From Paraburkholderia agricolaris (GTDB lineage: Bacteria > Pseudomonadota > Gammaproteobacteria > Burkholderiales > Burkholderiaceae): DNA of 64,000 nucleotides. The notes under the pieces are model-generated. The model worked only from the letters and a program-made list of their open reading frames with translations, did no database searches and was not told the origin of the DNA. Positions 35,581 to 45,025 of the stretch are shown here, piece by piece. Each line of letters opens with the position of its first letter. Within the stretch, counting starts at the first letter, position 1. The stretch is taken from contig NZ_QPER01000002.1 of assembly GCF_009455635.1 (NCBI RefSeq), positions 3,286,001-3,350,000 on the forward strand. The letters run 5' to 3'. The translations under genes were made by a program, and so were the position numbers.

Positions 35581-38549
35581 ACGGTTTCCTCCTGTTTGGA
35601 TGTTTTGGTCCGGCGAGATGCCGGATTTCTCTTTGCTCTGCCATCGAGCCACTGCGCGAGGTGAATCGCAGAGCGTCCCGTGGTGTTCCGAATCTGTGAG
35701 CGACAACTGAACCCGTCGCTCACCAGCACTGCGTTCTCATCGAGCGGCTGAATCTTGGGGACAAGCTCAGACTCAGCGACCGAGCGTGCAACTCCCGCAG
35801 TTTTCGTGTGATAGCCGAAGGCTCCGGCCATACCGCAACAGCCTGTTTGCAGTACCGCTCCCGATTGAGCTGCCTTGCCTACCAGTCGTGACTCTGCTTG
35901 AATTCCCCCGCAGGCTTTTTGATGACAGTGCCCGTGGACGTAGACGCTTTCATCCAGCTTCGGTACGTCAAAGCCTTCAGATTCTAGGTATTCGGCTAGT
36001 GTCTTTACCGACGCGGCTAGTGCCGCCGCCTTGTCGTCGCTCGGGAACAGTGAGCGGAGTTCGTCCCGGAATACGGAGAGACAACTCGGCTCGAGCACAA
36101 CCACGGGTAGTCCCAAGGCGATGACGTCCTTAAGCTGCGCCATGATGTCCACAAGGTTGCGCTTGGCGTGGTCAAGCATCCCGGCGTCGTAGTAAGGGCG
36201 TCCGCAGCAAATCTGCTTGCTCATGAGACTTACTTCGACGCCGTAAGACTGCAGGACACGGACGGAGGCTTCGAGAACGTCAGGTGAGAACCCACTGTTG
36301 AAGGTGTCGGTCCAGAGCAGGACGGTTTTTGATTGAGCATAGTTAGCATCCAGCTTGCTTGCGCTCAACAGGCCCTTGCAGGTTTCACCGTTGCGAAACG
36401 CTGTTGCGGCAACAGCTGGAAACTTCACGTGCGACGCCAGTCCGAACTTCTCGGCAACCGCTCGGAACGGCCGCATTTTCATCGCGGTGTTGACCAATCC
36501 GCTGACTCGAGTGGCGATTGGCAGCCATGTCCCAATGTGACCAATCATTGTGTCCATCAGCGGGCGGTTCGCCTTCTGATAGTGCTCGTACAAGAACTGA
36601 CTTTTGTACTTGGCCAGGTCAACGTGGGTTGGGCAGTCGCTGCGGCAGCCCTTGCATGCCAAACAGTTGTCGAGTGAATCCTTGACGTCCTTATTGTCCC
36701 AACCGTCAGTGATGACCTCGCCCTTGAGCATTTCGAAGAGCAGGCGACTGCGTCCGCGCGTCGAATACTTCTCTTCGCGCGTCGCGCGATAGCTCGGGCA
36801 CATTGTTCCACCCTCCAAAGACCGGCACTTGCCCATGCCGATGCATCGTTCAGTGGCACGAGAAAACGTATCGGGACTCTGCAGGTTGCCGAACGAGAAA
36901 TGGCTGGGCACCTCTACTCGCCGGTACGTCGGTCCAAGGCGGAGATTCTCATCGACAGGCATCGCGTCGATGAGCTTGCCGGGATTCATGCGGTTCTTTG
37001 AGTCCCAGATGGTCTTGAACTCACGAAACGCGTTCATGAGTTCCGGCGAGTACATCAACGAGAGCATTTCGCCCTTGGCCTGTCCATCGCCGTGCTCACC
37101 CGAGAGCGAGCCTTCATACTTGACGACGAGCTTTGCAGCTTCCTCAAGGAAGTTGCGCCATGTGTGAATGCCTTGGCTATTGCGAAGGTCGAAGTTGATG
37201 CGCGAGTGAATGCAGCCATCTCCGAAGTGACCGTACATGTTGGTCGTGTACCCATAGCGCTCGACCAGCGCGGAGAACTCACGCAAATATGCGCCTAGTA
37301 GGCGAGGTTCGACGGCCGCGTCTTCCCAGCCGACAACGGGGTCCGGCTTCGATGGGTCGTCGCCGATGGAGGTAGCTGACGCACCGGTTTCCCGAATGGA
37401 CCATAGACGCTTCATCATTGCCGCATCCGAAACCACTCGTGCATTCGGGCGACCGGGCAACGAGTCGGCCAGGTCTGCAGCCGCTTGCGCCCGCTTCAAT
37501 GACGATTCGAGATTGTCGGTGCCGAACTCAACCATGAGCCACGCATTGCCATCCGGCAATTCGGCGATGTCATCAAGCGCCAGCCCGCGCTCGCGCAAAC
37601 CCCCGACGATGCCGGTGTCGAGCCCTTCCATTGCGATGGGCTCAAGGGGAAGTAGCTGCGGAACGCAGTCGGCCGCATCAAAGATGGTTGGAAAGCCGAA
37701 GACGGTGACGACTCGTGCAGTAGGGTTACGAACGAGGGTCGTCGTTGCTCTCAAGACGGAGACGCAGGTGCCCTCGGAACCAACGAGCGCGCGTGCAATG
37801 TTGAAGCCGTTTTCTGGCAATAGTTGGTCGAGGCTATAGCCCGAGACGCGCCGTTTGAGCTTGGGAAAACCAGCTCGAATATCGTCAGCGTGGCGGTCCA
37901 CCAAGTCGCGGAGCGCTTGAACAATCTCGGCGCGTCTACCGCCTGCGGCCAGATGAGCGAGATACGTTTCTTCGTCGGTCGGCCCAACCCAGAACCGTTC
38001 CCCATCGTACGTCAGGATTTCCATTGCCTCGATGTTTTCGGCTGTCTTTCCAGCCATCACCGAGTGTGCGCCGCACGAGTTGTTGCCTACCATACCACCA
38101 ATCGTGCATCGGCTATGCGTGGCAGGGTCCGGACCAAACGTGAGCCCTTGTAAAGCCGCGGTGCTCTTCAGCTGGTCACAGATGACACCCGGCTGAACCA
38201 GGGCCGTGCGCTTCTCGGCGTCGAGCTGCTCGATTCGAGTCAGATGGCGAGAAGTATCGATAATCACCGCGACATTTACGGACTGTCCGCACATCGACGT
38301 ACCTGCGCCACGCGTCAACACCGGTACATCCGCCTCATGACATGCACGCATGATGTTGACGATGTCTTCGACTGTTCGCGGAAGGACGACGCCAATCGGA
38401 ACCTGCCGATAATTGGACGCTTCGGAAGCGTAAGCCGCTCGAGAGCCCGCATCGAACCGGACCTCTGCATCTGTCGTATCAGCGAGCTGGCGCTGCAGAG
38501 CGAGAAGTAAGTTGAGGTCTGGGCGTGCGGGGGACGAGTTCGAAGTCAT
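35577..38549 (-). CDS. FAD- and Fe-S-dependent 2-hydroxyacid dehydrogenase (YdiJ/GlcD-like fusion)
   Basis: 990 residues in three parts. The FAD-binding PCMH domain has PVLTRGAGTSMCGQSVNVAV and GNNSCGAHSVMAGKT. The FAD-linked oxidase C-terminal domain has YGHFGDGCIHSRINFD. A ferredoxin/CCG region follows with CIGMGKCRSLEGGTMCP, CLACKGCRSDCP, QICCGRPYYDAGM and GCCGMAGAFGYH. This is the layout of D-2-hydroxyglutarate or D-lactate dehydrogenases passing electrons to the respiratory chain. In this cluster it could oxidise a 2-hydroxy acid intermediate. The palindrome at 38660 is upstream of its start. Confidence 0.88.
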   Translation of the reverse strand: MTSNSSPARPDLNLLLALQRQLADTTDAEVRFDAGSRAAYASEASNYRQVPIGVVLPRTVEDIVNIMRACHEADVPVLTRGAGTSMCGQSVNVAVIIDTSRHLTRIEQLDAEKRTALVQPGVICDQLKSTAALQGLTFGPDPATHSRCTIGGMVGNNSCGAHSVMAGKTAENIEAMEILTYDGERFWVGPTDEETYLAHLAAGGRRAEIVQALRDLVDRHADDIRAGFPKLKRRVSGYSLDQLLPENGFNIARALVGSEGTCVSVLRATTTLVRNPTARVVTVFGFPTIFDAADCVPQLLPLEPIAMEGLDTGIVGGLRERGLALDDIAELPDGNAWLMVEFGTDNLESSLKRAQAAADLADSLPGRPNARVVSDAAMMKRLWSIRETGASATSIGDDPSKPDPVVGWEDAAVEPRLLGAYLREFSALVERYGYTTNMYGHFGDGCIHSRINFDLRNSQGIHTWRNFLEEAAKLVVKYEGSLSGEHGDGQAKGEMLSLMYSPELMNAFREFKTIWDSKNRMNPGKLIDAMPVDENLRLGPTYRRVEVPSHFSFGNLQSPDTFSRATERCIGMGKCRSLEGGTMCPSYRATREEKYSTRGRSRLLFEMLKGEVITDGWDNKDVKDSLDNCLACKGCRSDCPTHVDLAKYKSQFLYEHYQKANRPLMDTMIGHIGTWLPIATRVSGLVNTAMKMRPFRAVAEKFGLASHVKFPAVAATAFRNGETCKGLLSASKLDANYAQSKTVLLWTDTFNSGFSPDVLEASVRVLQSYGVEVSLMSKQICCGRPYYDAGMLDHAKRNLVDIMAQLKDVIALGLPVVVLEPSCLSVFRDELRSLFPSDDKAAALAASVKTLAEYLESEGFDVPKLDESVYVHGHCHQKACGGIQAESRLVGKAAQSGAVLQTGCCGMAGAFGYHTKTAGVARSVAESELVPKIQPLDENAVLVSDGFSCRSQIRNTTGRSAIHLAQWLDGRAKRNPASRRTKTSKQEETV

Positions 38550-38659
38550 GGGGTCGCGAAAACTGGAAAAAGCGACGAGGCGGCAGGTCCGCGCGGACCC
38601 GCGCGGTTGCCAAGAAGCCTCGGGTCATTCCAAATTACAACGCGACAGAATGCTGAAGT

Positions 38660-38680
38660 CTTCCTACTTAAAGTAGGAAG
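38660..38680. promoter_or_regulatory. Perfect 21-bp palindrome, candidate operator of the FAD-oxidase operon
   Basis: CTTCCTACTT (38660-38669), a central A, then AAGTAGGAAG (38671-38680). It lies about 110 bp upstream of the start of the FAD-oxidase gene and just after the stop of the PucR gene. Its core CCTACT/AGTAGG recurs in the MFS/gabT divergent promoter at 41782-41814, so both may be bound by the same regulator, most simply the PucR protein. As an RNA it would also make a hairpin, but no U-tract follows. Confidence 0.6.
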
Positions 38681-38687
38681 AAGCGGG

Positions 38688-40250
38688 TCAATCTTCGCGA
38701 AGCCGGTACAGTGCCATCGCGACCTGAACCTGGAACCGGATTTTCGGGTCTTCTAGGTTGACGTTCAGGAATTGCTCGATTCGCTCGAGGCGATAACGCA
38801 TCGTGCTGATATGTATGCCCAGTGAGCGAGCCGCATTGACTAACTGAAATCCCTCGTCGGCGAGAGCGCAGAGCGTCTCCAGTAGCGACTCGCCGCGTGG
38901 TCGTGACACTAGCGGCGTAACCAAACGCTCAATGAGCATGTCACGCGCGTTCGCGTCACCAAGAAGAGCGCGAGGAAACAGAATCTCGTCGAATCTGTGC
39001 AGTCTTCCTGGTCGTAGGGTTGGGAGCAACGCGTCGACATCCTTCGAGCCGGTCGCCATACCTTCAATGCCGGAGTGGATGCGACTGATTGCCATCGCTG
39101 CGCGCTGGTCAGTGACTTTTTCCCACAGTGCCTCAGGCGACGCTTCCGCAGGGAGGATGATTCTGATTTGGTTTAACCATATCGCGAGCAATTCGGGGTG
39201 CCCAGTGCTTCGCAGCTGATGCTTCAGCGACTGGACCCAGCGTTCGCGACGGTCCAGCCCCTCAGGCGTGAGTGGTATTGGCTCATCGAGAAGCACCAGA
39301 CAGATGTGATACTGATTGGTCTGACTCCACCCACACACCCGTGCGCGCTCCAGAGCGCTTGGCGTGGCCGAGAATTCACCATCCAGTAAGCCGGCCACAA
39401 GTGCATAGCCCAAGCGGTCTTCTTGCTGAGCTAACTGCTGCTGATGCATAAGGTGAAGAGCCGCGACGACGCTTGCATGCTCCATGGCTCGAACGTCGAG
39501 TTCATCAACCTCTGCCCCCTCAAGGTCAAGCCAAAGGACAGCAACCAAAGAATCGTGGAGACGGACGGATATACGGAGGCGATAGCCGTCTTGGCCCGGG
39601 TAAACAAATCTTATGCGCGTCGGTCGCTGGGAAGCAGCGGCGTCGACGGGCGAACCCGACAGCGAGCCGACGAACTGGTTTTCCAGAGATTGAACGACTG
39701 CTTCGTCGGCGGAGGTGCCTAGAATCTCACCGGAAAGATTCGTGAACGTTACCTCGCGACCAACGAGCTTGCGTAGCGTGCTTGCGATGTCGTTCAAGCT
39801 TGTCGCGGTGACGACAGCATTGGTCAACGCACGATGCAATTGCTCCGAGCGCTCAATAATCTCTGCCTGAAGATAGATAATCTTTGCGAGTATCTCGTGA
39901 GTAACCTCACTGAATTGCACATCCCAGGGCAACTCGAGAAGAGGAAAGCCAACACTGCGCGCCTCCTCGATTGCTTCTGCTGGAAAGTGGTCTCGAAAGT
40001 GAGGAACGGCCAACACGACGCCGGCGAGGCCCACTTTATTCAGGTCGCGGACTAACCGCCGTGACTCTTCCGCGTCATTGGGCCAGTTATAGCCGGTCGT
40101 GAGCAACAGTTCACCTGGCTTGACCCAGTTGACGATATCCGGGTGGTCCACCATATGAACCCACGTGATATCGCGCCGCAGGTTTTCTTCTCCAGCAACT
40201 ACTGCTGCTTGGCGTAAAACAGTTTCTCGAATGGCGGTGTCAAGCTTCAT
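38688..40250 (-). CDS. PucR-family transcriptional regulator
   Basis: 520 residues. N-terminal PucR domain (GEENLRRDITWVHMVDHPDI, GELLLTTGYNW, GFPLLELPWDVQFSEVTHEI), a central GGDEF-like ligand region, and the C-terminal HTH_30 domain FQLVNAARSLGIHISTMRYR then LERIEQFL. PucR proteins activate purine, GABA or polyamine degradation genes in response to a pathway ligand. It lies between the MFS gene and the FAD-oxidase operon on the same strand and is the obvious local regulator of the cluster. Confidence 0.9.
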   Translation of the reverse strand: MKLDTAIRETVLRQAAVVAGEENLRRDITWVHMVDHPDIVNWVKPGELLLTTGYNWPNDAEESRRLVRDLNKVGLAGVVLAVPHFRDHFPAEAIEEARSVGFPLLELPWDVQFSEVTHEILAKIIYLQAEIIERSEQLHRALTNAVVTATSLNDIASTLRKLVGREVTFTNLSGEILGTSADEAVVQSLENQFVGSLSGSPVDAAASQRPTRIRFVYPGQDGYRLRISVRLHDSLVAVLWLDLEGAEVDELDVRAMEHASVVAALHLMHQQQLAQQEDRLGYALVAGLLDGEFSATPSALERARVCGWSQTNQYHICLVLLDEPIPLTPEGLDRRERWVQSLKHQLRSTGHPELLAIWLNQIRIILPAEASPEALWEKVTDQRAAMAISRIHSGIEGMATGSKDVDALLPTLRPGRLHRFDEILFPRALLGDANARDMLIERLVTPLVSRPRGESLLETLCALADEGFQLVNAARSLGIHISTMRYRLERIEQFLNVNLEDPKIRFQVQVAMALYRLRED

Positions 40251-40298
40251 AGCGGCGAATAGTTTCGCCGCGGCATCTGCTAGACACCGCGGCTGCGA

Positions 40299-41585
40299 TT
40301 AAACCTCTTTGGGCTGGCGATAGCCGAACAGGACGCCGAGCAAGCTGAACGCTGCGGCGAAGATGACGTAAAGCGCCGGTGCCATGGGTGTTCCAGTCGT
40401 GCTGATGAGCCACGTCAGGATGAGCGATGCGAAGCCGCCGAACGTCATGACCGCGAGATTGTAGGCAACTGACAGACCCGTCGAAAGCACCTTCGTGGGA
40501 AACGTCTCCGAAAGCGCGGCGAGGATGGGACCGGTGTAGATTGCGATAAGCACGCCAAACACGCCTTGAAACACGCACAGCGTCGCGACTGACGGCGACT
40601 TAACAATCATTGCAAACAGCGGCCAGGCCAGAACAAGCATTGCGGCCGACGCACCACCCAAGAGCCACTTACGGCCAACCTTGTCCGAATACCAGCCAGT
40701 GAATGGGGAGCAGACGGTGATGACGCCACCACCTACCATCGCTGCAATGAACGACGCGGACTGGGGCAGCTTCAAGACTTTCACCGAGAAAGTCGGCATA
40801 TAGAACAGAATCACATAGATACATACCGTCCAGAGGACGACCATCGCAAAACTTGCGAACGCTTGCCAGGGATAGTGACGAAGAACGTCAGTCAGCGGGG
40901 TCTTCGACTTTTCGGAATGGAGGAACACCGGCGTTTCGTCCAGGTTGCGACGAATGAAGAAGCCAATGGGTCCGATGAGCAATCCCGACAGGAAAGGAAT
41001 ACGCCAGCCCCAACTTTCCATGTCCGCAGTCGACAGACCCAGCGTAATGCCGGTACCGAAGCAAGCACCGAGCAGCACGGCGAAACCGATGCTGGTTTGA
41101 ATCCAGCTCGAGTAATACGCCTTCTTACCTTTGGGAGCGTGTTCAGTCAGGAACGCCGTCGCCGTTCCCATTTCGCCGCCAGCGGAGAAGCCCTGCAACA
41201 GGCGGGCAAGAACAATCAGACAGGGTGCAGCCATGCCAATCTGAGAATAGGTCGGAGCGAGCCCGATGAGTGCCGTACCAGCGCACATCAACAGAATGGT
41301 CAGTGACAACGCCGCCTTGCGGCCAGCGCGGTCGGAATAGATGCCGATGAGAATGCCGCCGAAGGGGCGTACCAGGAAACCTACACCGAATGTCGCAACC
41401 GAGAGCATCAACGATGTCAGGTCATTTCCCGTCGGGAAGAACAGCTTTCCGATGGTGATGGCGAAGAACCCATACACCATGAAGTCGAACCACTCAAAGC
41501 CGTTGCCCAGGACGGTTGCCACGATGGCGCGCCGGCGTACTGCTTTATCGTCTATGTAATTTCCTGCCAGATTCACTGTGTTCAT
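40299..41585 (-). CDS. MHS-type MFS transporter (ProP/citrate-proton symporter-like)
   Basis: 428 residues with 12 helices and metabolite:H+ symporter signatures: VLGNGFEWFDFMVYGFFA, FGVGFLVRPFGGILIGIYSD with RAGRKAAL after it, RLLQGFSAGGEMGTATAFL and YSDKVGRKWLLGG. Substrates of this group are organic acids, betaines or amino-acid derivatives. GGAGCGGAG precedes ATG 41585. It is divergent from gabT, separated by 258 bp containing the candidate operators, and is likely the importer for the pathway. Confidence 0.9.
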   Translation of the reverse strand: MNTVNLAGNYIDDKAVRRRAIVATVLGNGFEWFDFMVYGFFAITIGKLFFPTGNDLTSLMLSVATFGVGFLVRPFGGILIGIYSDRAGRKAALSLTILLMCAGTALIGLAPTYSQIGMAAPCLIVLARLLQGFSAGGEMGTATAFLTEHAPKGKKAYYSSWIQTSIGFAVLLGACFGTGITLGLSTADMESWGWRIPFLSGLLIGPIGFFIRRNLDETPVFLHSEKSKTPLTDVLRHYPWQAFASFAMVVLWTVCIYVILFYMPTFSVKVLKLPQSASFIAAMVGGGVITVCSPFTGWYSDKVGRKWLLGGASAAMLVLAWPLFAMIVKSPSVATLCVFQGVFGVLIAIYTGPILAALSETFPTKVLSTGLSVAYNLAVMTFGGFASLILTWLISTTGTPMAPALYVIFAAAFSLLGVLFGYRQPKEV

Positions 41586-41684
41586 CTCCGCTCCCGATAC
41601 GTGCCTTATGGCCCTTTCAATGGTCGGTTTGGCCCCGCTCAGGAACCAGCCGTATCCCATTGAACTCAGCCAGAAATCGCATAA

Positions 41685-41814
41685 CTACCCACGTTTTGTA
41701 GGAACGACAGCCTTCAGATTAGTACACAAAGTACAAATTGCGCTATAAAAAATGAATTTATCCCGCCAAATTACTATGTTTAGTAGGTATTCGCGGATTT
41801 TCTGGATTCCTACT
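41685..41814. promoter_or_regulatory. Divergent MFS/gabT promoter region with CCTACT-type inverted repeats
   Basis: AGTAGG (41782-41787) and CCTACT (41809-41814) form an inverted repeat just upstream of the gabT ribosome site. CTAC-N9-GTAG lies at 41685-41701, nearer the MFS gene. The hexamer is the core of the 21-bp palindrome at 38660-38680. A run ATAAAAAATG near 41745 and the AT-rich sequence around it could include the promoter boxes. Shared regulation by PucR is inference. Confidence 0.5.
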
Positions 41815-41843
41815 ATTGCCTCCATCCTTCAGGAGGTGTTTTG

Positions 41844-43142
41844 ATGAACAAGGAACTCGACAAGAACCAGAGCGCCGCTGCGCTTCGGCAGACCTACGTT
41901 GCACGTGGAGTGGCGACTGCACATCCCATCGTCGCGACCCGCGCTGCAGGGGCGTATCTGTGGGATGACAGCGGCCGTAAGTACCTCGACTTTGTCGGCG
42001 GTATTGGTGTTCTGAATGTCGGCCACAATCATCCGGCTGTCGTCGCAGCCGTTCAGCAACAGCTTGAATCGTTCTCGCACGTTTGCTTTCAGGTCGTCGG
42101 ATACGAGCCCTACATTCGACTTGCCTCTCGCTTGTCCGAACTGGTTGCTCCCGGCAAAGGTTATAAGTCGGTCTTTCTGACCACCGGCGCCGAGGCGGTT
42201 GAGAATGCAATCAAGATTGCCCGCGGCTACACTAACCGCCCCGGTGTGATTGCCTTCCGCGGCGGTTTTCATGGCCGCACGCTGTTGGGCATGTCGCTGA
42301 CGGGCATGAGCGCTCCCTACAAGCAAAACTTCGGACCGTTCGCTCCCGATGTCTACCATGCACCGTATCCGAACGCATACCATGGCATCAACGCTGACGA
42401 CGCGCTGAAAGCATTGCAGACCATCTTCAGCACGCAAATTCAGGCTGACCGCGTGGCCGCAATCATTCTCGAGCCCGTCCAGGGCGACGGCGGGTTCCTC
42501 GCGGCACCGGCCGAGTTTATGCAGGCACTGCGCGAGTTGACTTCCAAGCACGGCATCGTCCTGATTTGTGACGAAATCCAGACCGGCTTCGGGCGGACCG
42601 GCAAGATGTTCGGCTTCCAGCACTCGCGCATCCAGCCTGACCTCGTCACGGTCGCGAAGAGCCTCGCGGGCGGTTTGCCCATCTCTGGCGTGGTCGGTCG
42701 CCCCGAAATCGTCGATGCACCGCAGCCGGGTGGACTCGGTGGCACGTATGGCGGCAACCCCCTTGGCTGTGCAGCGGCCAACGCCGTGCTCGACATCTTC
42801 GAGCAAGAAAATTTGCTGGAGCGGAGTGTCATGATTGGTGAGCAACTCCGAGTCGGCCTCGAGGAACTCAAGTCCACGCATTCGGAGATGGGCGAAATCC
42901 GTCAGACCGGCGCGATGGTGGCAGTAGAGTTCGTCTCCGACGCTCAAGCCAAGACGCCGGACGGCGCTCTCGTTCAGCGCATCCTTGATGCGGCGCGCGA
43001 AGAAGGCTTGCTCATCATCAAGTGCGGGGTCGAGCGTAACGTCGTTCGTTTCCTCGCGCCGCTAACCGTGTCTGACCAAGACGTATCCGACGCACTCCAA
43101 ATGTTCGGTCGCGCTGTGGAGTCTGCGAAGCGGGCCGGCTAG
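41844..43142 (+). CDS. gabT: 4-aminobutyrate aminotransferase-type enzyme
   Basis: 432 residues, class-III PLP enzyme with GabT features: YLDFVGGIGVLNVGHNHP, LTTGAEAVENAIKIAR, FRGGFHGRTLLGMSLTG, ILEPVQGDGGF, CDEIQTGFGRTGKMF (cofactor Asp) and TVAKSLAGGLPISGVVGR (Schiff-base Lys). It converts GABA or another omega-amino acid plus 2-oxoglutarate to the semialdehyde and glutamate. AGGAGG is seven bases before ATG 41844; the TTG three bases earlier is not needed. It heads a plus-strand run ending at 47631. Exact substrate is inferred. Confidence 0.87.
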   Translation: MNKELDKNQSAAALRQTYVARGVATAHPIVATRAAGAYLWDDSGRKYLDFVGGIGVLNVGHNHPAVVAAVQQQLESFSHVCFQVVGYEPYIRLASRLSELVAPGKGYKSVFLTTGAEAVENAIKIARGYTNRPGVIAFRGGFHGRTLLGMSLTGMSAPYKQNFGPFAPDVYHAPYPNAYHGINADDALKALQTIFSTQIQADRVAAIILEPVQGDGGFLAAPAEFMQALRELTSKHGIVLICDEIQTGFGRTGKMFGFQHSRIQPDLVTVAKSLAGGLPISGVVGRPEIVDAPQPGGLGGTYGGNPLGCAAANAVLDIFEQENLLERSVMIGEQLRVGLEELKSTHSEMGEIRQTGAMVAVEFVSDAQAKTPDGALVQRILDAAREEGLLIIKCGVERNVVRFLAPLTVSDQDVSDALQMFGRAVESAKRAG

Positions 43143-43143
43143 G

Positions 43144-44604
43144 ATGGAGACTAGCCAACAGGGAACAGAAACCGTGAAGCTGTGGGATGCTCGTGTCGCT
43201 GGAGCGCTGCATAGCAGCAAGCGGTCTTTCTCTGTTTCCAGTCCTGTGACCGGGCACGTCGTCGCCAATGTTGTCTCGTGTGGACGTGAGCAGGTCCTTC
43301 TCGCTATCGAGGGAGCCTGTTTGGCTTCGCACCATTGGCGGCGTATCGACTCGGGTCGCAGGACGTCCATTCTGCAACGCTGGGGCGACCTGATTTCTCG
43401 TGACGCGGAGTTGCTGAGTTCAACCGTGACCCTTGAAACGGGAAAGCCTCTGAGGGAGGCTCGGGCTGAAGTCTCGGAAGCCATTGCATACGCAGGGCGC
43501 TGCTCAGAAGTATCGCGCTTCGCCGACACTGTGACATGCACCGGACAGCTTGGCGGCCCGCAGACTTTCAGTCGCGTTGAGGGTATTGGTACCGTCCTCG
43601 CGGTCACGACATGGTGCCAGCCCGTACTCAACATTGTTCGTCGAGCAGCCCTAGCGCTGGCCTCCGGCTGCCAACTAATCGTCAAACCTTCATCGCGCGC
43701 GCCTCTGGCTGCGTTGATGCTCGCAGATTTGTGGTCGGAAGCGGGCGGCCCCATGGGGACGTTCCAGGTGTTGCCATCCGAGGACCCGCTCACGGTCGTT
43801 GGAACGTGCTTGCGAGACCCGCGAATCAGGCTGCTGGCGTTCACTGGTAGCAATGAAGTCGGCCAACATCTCGCCAGGCAGTGCATCGAAACCGGGACGG
43901 CAATTATCAGGGACGTCGACGGACTTCGGCCAATCGTCGTTTTGCCGGACGCCGATTTGACGAGAGCGGCGGACGCAATTATCTCTTGCAGCTTCTTGCG
44001 GAATTCGGGGCAAGATTGCACGAGTGCGAATACGTTGTTCGTCCATGAGGACGTCGCCGAACGACTTCTGGGCATGCTTAGGGCCAAGGTTCAAAGACTG
44101 CGCCAAGGCGACCCACGGGACCCTGAGGTCCAGATGGGGCCCCTTGTCGACAGCGTCGCGCTGACGTTGCTGCGAGAGCAAATTGAAGATGCCGTCGACA
44201 GTGGTGCGCAACTCGTCGTCGGTGGAGGCAAGGGCGAAGGGCTCCGCATCGTCCCAGCAATCTTGGACAGGGTGCGCCCGGAAATGGCCGTCGCGACGGG
44301 TGAGCACCGCGGCCCCGTTCTGCCGACGATTCGTTTCGCTGACCGGGAGAGGTTCCTTGTCTCCCCGATTGCTGCGACCAAAGGAACGACGGCCTGGGTA
44401 TGGAGTGCCGACCTCGCACAAGCAGCAGAGGTGGCAGAGGAGCTCAGCTATGACCGCGTCTGGATAAACGACGTGGGACACGCGATGCTCGACCACACCG
44501 GCCTGATGTTTGGTCGAGGGTCCCCGTGGCTGCAAGCATTCGAGAATTCACCCTACCTGAAGGCGACCCACCACACATTCGGTTATCTGGGTCGATTGAA
44601 CTAA
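43144..44604 (+). CDS. Divergent aldehyde dehydrogenase-family protein with altered active site
   Basis: 486 residues with the ALDH fold and the catalytic Cys292 in NSGQDCTSANTLFV. Three other hallmark positions differ. The transition-state Asn of PWNFP is replaced (VTTWCQP, Cys158). The ELGGK motif is DVDGLRP (257-263), with Asp where the general-base Glu should be. The ExFGP motif reads EHRGP. Substrate and cofactor use may therefore be unusual, or it may have lost dehydrogenase activity. It begins one base after the gabT stop, so it is coupled to the aminotransferase and probably meets its aldehyde product. Confidence 0.75.
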   Translation: METSQQGTETVKLWDARVAGALHSSKRSFSVSSPVTGHVVANVVSCGREQVLLAIEGACLASHHWRRIDSGRRTSILQRWGDLISRDAELLSSTVTLETGKPLREARAEVSEAIAYAGRCSEVSRFADTVTCTGQLGGPQTFSRVEGIGTVLAVTTWCQPVLNIVRRAALALASGCQLIVKPSSRAPLAALMLADLWSEAGGPMGTFQVLPSEDPLTVVGTCLRDPRIRLLAFTGSNEVGQHLARQCIETGTAIIRDVDGLRPIVVLPDADLTRAADAIISCSFLRNSGQDCTSANTLFVHEDVAERLLGMLRAKVQRLRQGDPRDPEVQMGPLVDSVALTLLREQIEDAVDSGAQLVVGGGKGEGLRIVPAILDRVRPEMAVATGEHRGPVLPTIRFADRERFLVSPIAATKGTTAWVWSADLAQAAEVAEELSYDRVWINDVGHAMLDHTGLMFGRGSPWLQAFENSPYLKATHHTFGYLGRLN

Positions 44605-44616
44605 CGGGACGCAAAG

Positions 44617-44955
44617 ATGAATGAAGTATCGCCGTACGAAGCATTCAACCTCATTGATATCCGGGCCGGAAGGATTGAGCGTGTCGAAATAAACGCGGAG
44701 GCGAAGAAGCCCGCATACAAAATCTGGATTGACTTCGGCGAGCTCGGAGTATTGGGCACCAGCGCGCAATACACCACGCTCTACCAACTCGACCAGTTGA
44801 TTGGCGAAACCGTAGTTTGCGCGACAAATCTCGGGGCTCGGCGCATTGCCGGGTTCAAATCGGAGGTTCTGATGCTTGGGGTTGCGCGGAAAGATGGAGC
44901 TGTAGTCTATTTGAAGCCCGAGCGCCCAGTATCACCCGGGACAAAGGTTTTCTAA
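44617..44955 (+). CDS. tRNA-binding-domain protein (CsaA-like)
   Basis: 112 residues forming a single EMAP/tRNA-binding OB fold. LIDIRAGRIERVEINAEAKK is the N-terminal strand pair and TSAQYTTLYQLDQLIGETVV and GFKSEVLMLG are the conserved CsaA motifs. CsaA-type proteins are small dimeric chaperones or nucleic-acid binders. It lies 12 bp after the aldehyde-dehydrogenase-like gene within a catabolic operon, where similar proteins are often found without a proven role. Confidence 0.85.
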   Translation: MNEVSPYEAFNLIDIRAGRIERVEINAEAKKPAYKIWIDFGELGVLGTSAQYTTLYQLDQLIGETVVCATNLGARRIAGFKSEVLMLGVARKDGAVVYLKPERPVSPGTKVF

Positions 44956-45025
44956 CGGACGACGAGATTCCGCAGGGGAAGATGGAACTTCCTCCTGCCT
45001 TCAGGATAGAACCCCGGGAGGGAAC

